Shown: positions 6,301-9,699 of the stretch, in pieces | How the letters are laid out: each line of letters begins with the position of its first letter | Position numbering within the stretch: the stretch's first letter is position 1 | Assembly: GCA_031288935.1 (NCBI GenBank) | Contig: JAITQL010000188.1 | Location: 1-9,699 of the forward strand | Length of the DNA: 9,699 nt | Direction: 5' to 3' | Source: Tannerella sp. | Lineage (GTDB): Bacteria > Bacteroidota > Bacteroidia > Bacteroidales > Tannerellaceae | Position numbers and translations under genes: made by a program | The notes under the pieces: model-generated | What the model saw: the letters and a program-made list of their open reading frames with translations, nothing else | Database searches by the model: none | Told to the model about the DNA's origin: nothing

Positions 6301-6457
6301 TTTGTGCATCGTCTTCCCTGTTGAGCATGGAGAGGGCTGTTTTAAAAACCGCCGGGAAGTTCACCGGCAAGTTTTCCATTTCACTGTTTTTTACTCGCGG
6401 ATTGAATGGAAGAGTGAAAAAAAAGCGCAAATGATAGTTAGGATCATGGATTTGTAT

Positions 6458-6465
6458 TATCTTTG
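6458..6465 (+). promoter_or_regulatory. -7 box of the FKBP operon
   Basis: TATCTTTG matches TAnnTTTG and lies 17 bases before the ATG at 6483, giving a leader of about 10-13 bases. No good TTTG is seen 19 bases upstream (TAGT is there), so the -33 element is weak. Confidence 0.5.
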
Positions 6466-6482
6466 CACGCTAATTTACTTTG

Positions 6483-7085
6483 ATGGATAACGATAAGATA
6501 ATGGAAAAAATCAGTTATGCACTTGGTTTGAGCATCGGAAATAATTTCCGGAACTCAGGCATCAGGGATGTGAATGCAGGAGATTTTATGAAAGGGCTGA
6601 GCGATGTGTTGTCGGGCGTACAACCGGCAATCGGTTATCAGGAGGCCAAGGAGATTATCAATGCTTATTTTATGGAGCTGCAACGCGAAAAATCGACGCT
6701 TAACAAAGAGGCCGGCGTTGAATTTCTGCGGATAAACCGGGAAAAAGTCGGAGTGGTGGAATTGCCGAGCGGTTTGCAGTATGAAGTGCTGAAACAGGGA
6801 AAGGGCGCAAAGCCGAAAGCGTCGGACAGTGTCAAGTGTCACTATCACGGGACGCTGATCAACGGGGTGGTTTTCGACAGTTCCGTGCAACGGGGCGAGC
6901 CGGCGGTATTCGGCGTTTCGCAAGTCATTCCGGGATGGGTGGAAGCGTTGCAACGGATGGAAACAGGAGCCAAGTGGCGGCTGTTTATTCCGTCGGAACT
7001 GGCGTATGGCGAGCGTGGCGCAGGCGAGGCGATAGAACCTGACAGCACGTTGATTTTCGACGTGGAACTATTGGATATTGTATAA
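6483..7085 (+). CDS. fklB: FKBP-type peptidyl-prolyl cis-trans isomerase, cytoplasmic FklB-like
   Basis: The protein has 200 residues from ATG 6483; a TTG three bases earlier is in frame but less likely. An N-terminal helical dimerisation domain (FKBP_N type, about 3-85, starting KISYALGLSIGNNF) is followed by an FKBP_C domain (about 95-200). Active-site positions are visible: Y121, F131-D132 (VFDSS), F143, VIPGW (148-152), AYG (174-176), I184 and F192. It has the size and layout of E. coli FklB/FKBP22. It catalyses prolyl isomerisation and probably assists folding. No signal peptide, so cytoplasmic, unlike the next two genes. The usual VHYTG reads CHYHG, a change next to the active-site Tyr. 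It is first of three FKBP genes, with a 23-base gap to the next. Confidence 0.93.
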   Translation: MDNDKIMEKISYALGLSIGNNFRNSGIRDVNAGDFMKGLSDVLSGVQPAIGYQEAKEIINAYFMELQREKSTLNKEAGVEFLRINREKVGVVELPSGLQYEVLKQGKGAKPKASDSVKCHYHGTLINGVVFDSSVQRGEPAVFGVSQVIPGWVEALQRMETGAKWRLFIPSELAYGERGAGEAIEPDSTLIFDVELLDIV

Positions 7086-7108
7086 TAAAGAACAGATAAT
7101 ATTTTAAA

Positions 7109-7840
7109 ATGAAAAAGATGAAGAAAATGAGTGTAATGGCAACGGTTCTTGTTGCCGTAACGGGAATGACGGTTACTTCGTGTAACCAAGTCGGCAGTAA
7201 TGTAAGTTTGAGTTCAACGGTCGACAGCGTCAGTTATGCCATCGGCATAAACTATGGAACCGGTCTGGGTGCAAACCTGAAAACGCTTCCCGGCGGGCAG
7301 GCCAATGTGGATGCTCTGATTGCCGGATTTGTCACGGCGATTAAGGGCGATAGCAGTTCGTTGAAGATAAAGGCGGAAAATGCCCAGTCGGTTATTCAGG
7401 GATACCTGGCGGCGGAACAGGCAAAAGAGGGTGAAGCGGCGAAAGCGGAAGGAGATGCTTTTCTTGCTGCAAACAAAAGCAAGGAAGGGGTGATTACGAC
7501 CGAAAGCGGCCTGCAATACAAGGTGCTTGCAGAAGGTTCCGGCCAGAGACCTCTCGCTGAGAATCAGGTGAAAGTGCATTATACCGGAAAGTTGTTGGAC
7601 GGCACGGTGTTTGACAGTTCGGTAGAACGTGGCGAACCGTTGACGATCGGTGTCACCCAGGTGATTCCCGGATGGACGGAAGCGTTGAAAATCATGCCGG
7701 TCGGTTCCAAATATCAAGTATGGATCCCGTCAGATTTAGGTTACGGGCCGCAAGGCGCCGGTCAAATGATCAAACCCAACAGCACGCTTGAGTTTGAGGT
7801 AGAATTACTTGAAATCATAAAGGACGATACCCCCAAGTAA
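7109..7840 (+). CDS. FKBP-type peptidyl-prolyl isomerase, lipoprotein (Mip/FkpA-like), first of two
   Basis: 243 residues. The N-terminus has lysines, a hydrophobic segment ([10 protein letters not shown]) and the lipobox TVTSC, so it should be acylated at Cys25 and act at the cell envelope. Residues about 38-120 form the helical dimerisation domain ([12 protein letters not shown]...), ending in a charged helix ([15 protein letters not shown]). The FKBP domain follows (about 135-236): VHYTG (156-160), VFDSS (167-171), VIPGW (185-189), GYGPQGAG (211-218) and a terminal [10 protein letters not shown]. The position usually Phe before GV is Ile (LTIGV), and the loop is LGYG rather than AYG, so activity may differ from its neighbours. 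Role: folding of secreted or outer-membrane proteins, known for Mip/FkpA relatives. The stop TAA overlaps the next ATG by one base, suggesting translational coupling. Confidence 0.93.
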   Translation: MKKMKKMSVMATVLVAVTGMTVTSCNQVGSNVSLSSTVDSVSYAIGINYGTGLGANLKTLPGGQANVDALIAGFVTAIKGDSSSLKIKAENAQSVIQGYLAAEQAKEGEAAKAEGDAFLAANKSKEGVITTESGLQYKVLAEGSGQRPLAENQVKVHYTGKLLDGTVFDSSVERGEPLTIGVTQVIPGWTEALKIMPVGSKYQVWIPSDLGYGPQGAGQMIKPNSTLEFEVELLEIIKDDTPK

Positions 7841-8565
7841 TGAAAAAATATAATGTATTGCTACTTGCGGTAATGATCGTAGCGAGTATTGCGTCTTGCC
7901 GCACGACAAAGAATGCCTGTGATTCCACATCGACGCTTCCTGCGTTTACGCTGGCCGGTGCAGTCGATTCGGCTTGCTATTCGATCGGTGTCAGCTATGG
8001 CAGCGGTTTGCTTCAAAGCATGAAGAATTTCCCCGGCGGAGAGGTCAATCTGGAAGTGCTGGAAAAAGGTTTCGTTCAGGCGTTAAAAAACGATTCGAAC
8101 CTCCTCGTCACTGCGGAAGCCGCGCAAGCCTATATCCAGTCTTACCTGGCAGATATTCAAGGCAAGGAAGCCGAAGTGGAAAAGGAGAAGGGGGTACGTT
8201 TTCTGGCGGAAAACAAGACCAAAGAGGGCGTGATTACGACCGAAAGCGGTTTACAGTACAAGATTCTGAATCGAGGCAACGGCGCAATACCGGTCCCGGA
8301 AAATCAGGTACAAGTGCATTATACAGGCAAATTGCTGGACGGCACGGTGTTTGACAGTTCGATGGAACGTGGCGAACCGGTGACGTTCGGTGTTACCCAG
8401 GTGATCCCGGGCTGGACGGAATTACTGCAACTGATGCAGACAGGCGCCAAATATCAGGTATGGATTCCTTCGGAGCTGGCTTATGGGGCGCAAGGCGCCG
8501 GCCAGGTGATCAAGCCGAACAGCGTCCTTGAATTTGAGGTGGAATTGTTGCAGATTGTGGAATAA
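7840..8565 (+). CDS. FKBP-type peptidyl-prolyl isomerase, lipoprotein (Mip/FkpA-like), second of two
   Basis: 241 residues, starting in a TAATG overlap with the previous gene. The signal peptide [20 protein letters not shown] gives Cys20 as the lipidation site. The dimerisation domain spans about 43-125 and the FKBP domain about 133-240: VHYTG (159-163), VFDSS (170-174), VTFGV (181-185), VIPGW (188-192), AYG (214-216), EFEVELLQI (231-239). Unlike the middle gene, all usual active-site aromatics are present. It shares long stretches with that gene ([25 protein letters not shown]), also at DNA level, so the two arose by tandem duplication. Last gene of the operon; a strong terminator follows 27 bases after the stop. 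Confidence 0.93.
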   Translation: MKKYNVLLLAVMIVASIASCRTTKNACDSTSTLPAFTLAGAVDSACYSIGVSYGSGLLQSMKNFPGGEVNLEVLEKGFVQALKNDSNLLVTAEAAQAYIQSYLADIQGKEAEVEKEKGVRFLAENKTKEGVITTESGLQYKILNRGNGAIPVPENQVQVHYTGKLLDGTVFDSSMERGEPVTFGVTQVIPGWTELLQLMQTGAKYQVWIPSELAYGAQGAGQVIKPNSVLEFEVELLQIVE

Positions 8566-8592
8566 ACCGTCACTTAAATTCTTGCAAAAAAG

Positions 8593-8633
8593 TCGACAAT
8601 TGTGCATATCTGCATGAATGTCGATTTTTTTTT
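8593..8633 (+). terminator. Intrinsic terminator of the FKBP operon
   Basis: TCGACA (8593-8598) pairs with TGTCGA (8619-8624) and TGCA (8603-8606) with TGCA (8611-8614) around a TATC loop. The 4-base stretch between them pairs partly (one mismatch, two G-T), so the stem is about 14 bp. Nine Ts follow (8625-8633). Six As precede the stem, so it could also work on the opposite strand. Confidence 0.85.
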
Positions 8634-8665
8634 CGCAAAATGTCGGGATATTCGGAAATATGCTG

Positions 8666-8673
8666 TACTTTTG
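8666..8673 (+). promoter_or_regulatory. -7 box of the Lrp/AsnC gene
   Basis: TACTTTTG matches TAnnTTTG, 28 bases before the ATG at 8702 and after the FKBP terminator. I see no clear TTTG at the -33 distance. It makes the regulator its own transcription unit. Confidence 0.5.
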
Positions 8674-8701
8674 GTATTTAATTTAGCTATGTGCAATAGA
8701 A

Positions 8702-9160
8702 ATGGAAAAGATTGACAAATTAGACCGACAGATACTGAGTATCATCTCAAAAAATGCACGCATGCCATTTAAGGAAGTGGCGGAAGCATGTGGCGTATCG
8801 CGTGCGGCCATTCATCAGCGGGTACAACGTCTGATGGATATGAATGTGATTTTGGGATCAGGGTATCATATCAATCCCAAAGTGTTAGGTTATAATACAA
8901 ATACGTATATCGGCGTGAAACTGGAACGGGGTTCCATGTACAAGGATGTGGCGCCGGAACTGGAAAAGATTCCGGAAATCGTGGAAATCAATTTTACGAC
9001 CGGCCCGTATTCAATGCTGGTCAAATTATATGCGCGCGACAATGAGCATTTAATGGAATTATTAAATGGGAAAATACAGGAAATTAAAGGGGTAACCGAG
9101 ACCGAAACGCTGATCTCCCTTTGCGAAAGTCTTAAAAGAGAGATACCGTTTACCCTGTAA
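8702..9160 (+). CDS. Lrp/AsnC family transcriptional regulator
   Basis: 152 residues, the usual family length. Residues 4-20 (IDKLDRQILSIISKNAR) begin the AsnC-type DNA-binding domain. The helix-turn-helix lies at about 22-44 (PFKEVAEACGVSRAAIHQRV). After a linker (GYHINPKVLGYNTNTYIGV) comes the RAM/AsnC ligand-binding and oligomerisation domain (about 68-145) with TGPYSMLVKLYA (100-111), where the common G-x-Y-D has Ser for Asp. Proteins of this family form dimers to octamers on DNA and respond to amino acids or related metabolites. The effector and targets here are unknown; autoregulation is common in the family. Codon use (several TTA and TCA) is ordinary for an AT-leaning Bacteroidota genome. 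Confidence 0.93.
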   Translation: MEKIDKLDRQILSIISKNARMPFKEVAEACGVSRAAIHQRVQRLMDMNVILGSGYHINPKVLGYNTNTYIGVKLERGSMYKDVAPELEKIPEIVEINFTTGPYSMLVKLYARDNEHLMELLNGKIQEIKGVTETETLISLCESLKREIPFTL

Positions 9161-9173
9161 ACAGTGATACGGG

Positions 9174-9203
9174 AAGCGGCCGCTTTTGTTCCTCCAATGG
9201 AGG
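9174..9203 (+). terminator. Possible terminator region after the Lrp/AsnC gene
   Basis: AAGCGGCCGCTT (9174-9185) is a perfect 12-base palindrome followed by TTGTT, starting 13 bases after the stop. A second small hairpin, CCTCC-AAT-GGAGG, is at 9191-9203. As a hairpin the first gives only a 4-bp stem with a GGCC loop, so termination is uncertain. Confidence 0.35.
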
Positions 9204-9255
9204 CAAAGGGCGGAAAAGTCGAAATTATCTCACATGAGATAATTTCGATCTCATG
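9190..9255. repeat. Two-hairpin dispersed element, copy B, with alternative stems
   Basis: The CCTCC/GGAGG hairpin (9191-9203) is followed by a perfect 13-bp inverted repeat at 9219-9231 / 9236-9248 (TCGAAATTATCTC, loop ACAT). An overlapping 8-bp stem, CATGAGAT / ATCTCATG (9233-9240 / 9248-9255), uses the right arm differently. The segment 9225-9253 matches 594-622 at 24 of 29 positions. No T-run follows. It may be a dispersed repeat, a regulator site, or an RNA structure. Confidence 0.6.
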
Positions 9256-9300
9256 TCAAATAAAAAATCTCACGGAAATATGAGCGGTTGCAGACAATGG

Positions 9301-9517
9301 CGCCCCGGGGAATACTTTGTCCAGAAGGAAATCGACATCCGCGGCTCGCGTAACGCCCTGCCGGAAGATTTTCGTGCCGTAATGGCATACCTCAAGCGGG
9401 GGCGTCTGTCCGACAGAAGAGGTGATCAGCGGCATCTGCCCGCCCGGACAGGCGCAGGAAGCCCTCGATAAATGGAAGTCCGATCCCGGAAAAGTATTCC
9501 GCATCCCGGTGAACTTC
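9301..9517 (+). pseudogene. C-terminal remnant of a zinc-dependent alcohol dehydrogenase, frameshifted
   Basis: Read in one frame the segment gives RPGEYFVQKEIDIRGSRN, then ALPEDFRAVMAYLKRG; after one base shift in a five-G run (9398-9402) it continues GVCPTEEVISGICPPGQA, then QEALDKWKSDPGKVFRI. Joined, this is the C-terminal end of the MDR/zinc-binding alcohol dehydrogenase family (FVQKE..IRGSRN; the PGKVF end). Only about 70 of the usual roughly 340 residues remain. The zinc-site and Rossmann parts are absent, and no stop follows the usual C-terminal end. It is therefore a truncated, frameshifted remnant with no expected activity. A sequencing error could explain the shift but not the missing 5' three-quarters. 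Family assignment is by recognition. Confidence 0.65.
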
Positions 9518-9547
9518 ATGCCCGGAACGCCGGGGAAGAATTGTCCC

Positions 9548-9682
9548 ATGCGTTTGTTTTCGCGTGACGATATATTAAAAAGACGTAAGAAGAAGGCCGT
9601 TTCGGAATTATGTTCTACTTTAGAGGCCGAAATGGATTGTCTCTCCTACAAAAAGAAAGAGTTCTCAGTCTATACAAAATGA
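9548..9682 (+). CDS. Small uncertain ORF, 44 residues
   Basis: ATG at 9548 opens a 44-residue lysine-rich frame (MRLFSRDDILKRRKKKAVSE... ending SVYTK) that is continuous with the dehydrogenase remnant's second frame. I recognise no family. Its only support is that the TGA stop overlaps a further ATG (ATGA, 9679-9682), an arrangement common in coupled genes. It may be a real small gene or merely the open tail of the pseudogene. Confidence 0.25.
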   Translation: MRLFSRDDILKRRKKKAVSELCSTLEAEMDCLSYKKKEFSVYTK

Positions 9683-9699
9683 TTTTATACGAATATAAT
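9679..9699 (+). CDS. Possible start of a gene leaving the window
   Basis: ATG at 9679 in an ATGA overlap with the previous small ORF gives MILYEYN up to the edge. Seven codons do not allow a function call; it is noted because of the overlap only. Confidence 0.2.

Larger units (their letters stand above)
5294..6457. other. Repeat-rich intergenic region, no convincing gene
   Basis: This 1.16-kb gap between the divergent TPR/STAND and FKBP operons has no open frame with recognisable protein features; the short frames (107-157 codons) translate repeats or palindromes. It contains the 21-bp repeat array (5443-5547), the two-copy repeat with an inverted copy (5725-6033), and hairpins at 6063-6083, 6208-6226 and 6279-6300, all listed separately. 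Short words also recur: CAGTGAAGCAAT near 6033 and 6165, and CCCCGTCCCTG near 5850 and 6149. I see nothing identifiable in 5548-5724. Confidence 0.7.

Noticed and set aside
6480..6482. TTG as start of the first FKBP gene
   Set aside because: An ATG follows immediately at 6483 and suits the FklB-type N-terminus; the extra residue adds nothing.
5613..6490. Several frames of 100-157 codons in the intergenic region
   Set aside because: They translate the dispersed repeats and hairpins, lack promoters and start contexts, and resemble no family.
1..9699. Window as a mobile element with the two-hairpin copies as ends
   Set aside because: The copies are direct and imperfect, no transposase or integrase is present, and the FKBP and Lrp genes between them look like ordinary chromosomal genes.

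Overview
The window looks like chromosomal DNA of an anaerobic Bacteroidales/Bacteroidota bacterium. Four promoter candidates carry the Bacteroidota -7 motif TAnnTTTG, there are three lipoprotein signal peptides, and the protein families (6-bladed beta-propeller lipoprotein, FKBP isomerase cluster, short Lrp/AsnC regulator) are typical of that group. I cannot name a species.

Left part (1-5259, all minus strand): a beta-propeller-like lipoprotein gene cut by the window edge has its own promoter. Upstream of it lies a two-gene operon that is the most interesting part of the window. The first gene (5259 to 3412) encodes a protein that is almost entirely TPR repeats, twelve exact 42-residue units. 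The second (3402 to 715) encodes an 895-residue HNH nuclease / STAND (NB-ARC-like) NTPase / TPR protein. The TPR protein is an internally deleted relative of its neighbour: it keeps half of the HNH zinc knuckle and a short scrap of the ARC region, has lost the catalytic HNH half and the whole NTPase core, and has a longer TPR array. This resembles a bacterial NLR-like (Avs/STAND-type) immune protein paired with an effector-less, ATPase-less sensor paralogue. A defence role is inference.

Middle (5260-6482): 1.2 kb without a convincing gene, rich in repeats. It holds five 21-bp units with an ATTTTCCAAAAT palindrome core upstream of the TPR operon, two direct copies (about 120 bp) of an ACACGGAGAGACACGGAG-type repeat with an inverted copy between them, and several separate hairpins.

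Right part (6483-9699, plus strand): an operon of three FKBP-type peptidyl-prolyl isomerases, one cytoplasmic and two lipoproteins, ends at a strong intrinsic terminator. An Lrp/AsnC regulator with its own promoter follows. Next come a palindrome-rich spacer, a frameshifted C-terminal remnant of a zinc-dependent alcohol dehydrogenase, and a small doubtful ORF overlapping (ATGA) the possible start of a gene that leaves the window. A similar two-hairpin element occurs near both ends of the window (571-640 and 9190-9255).
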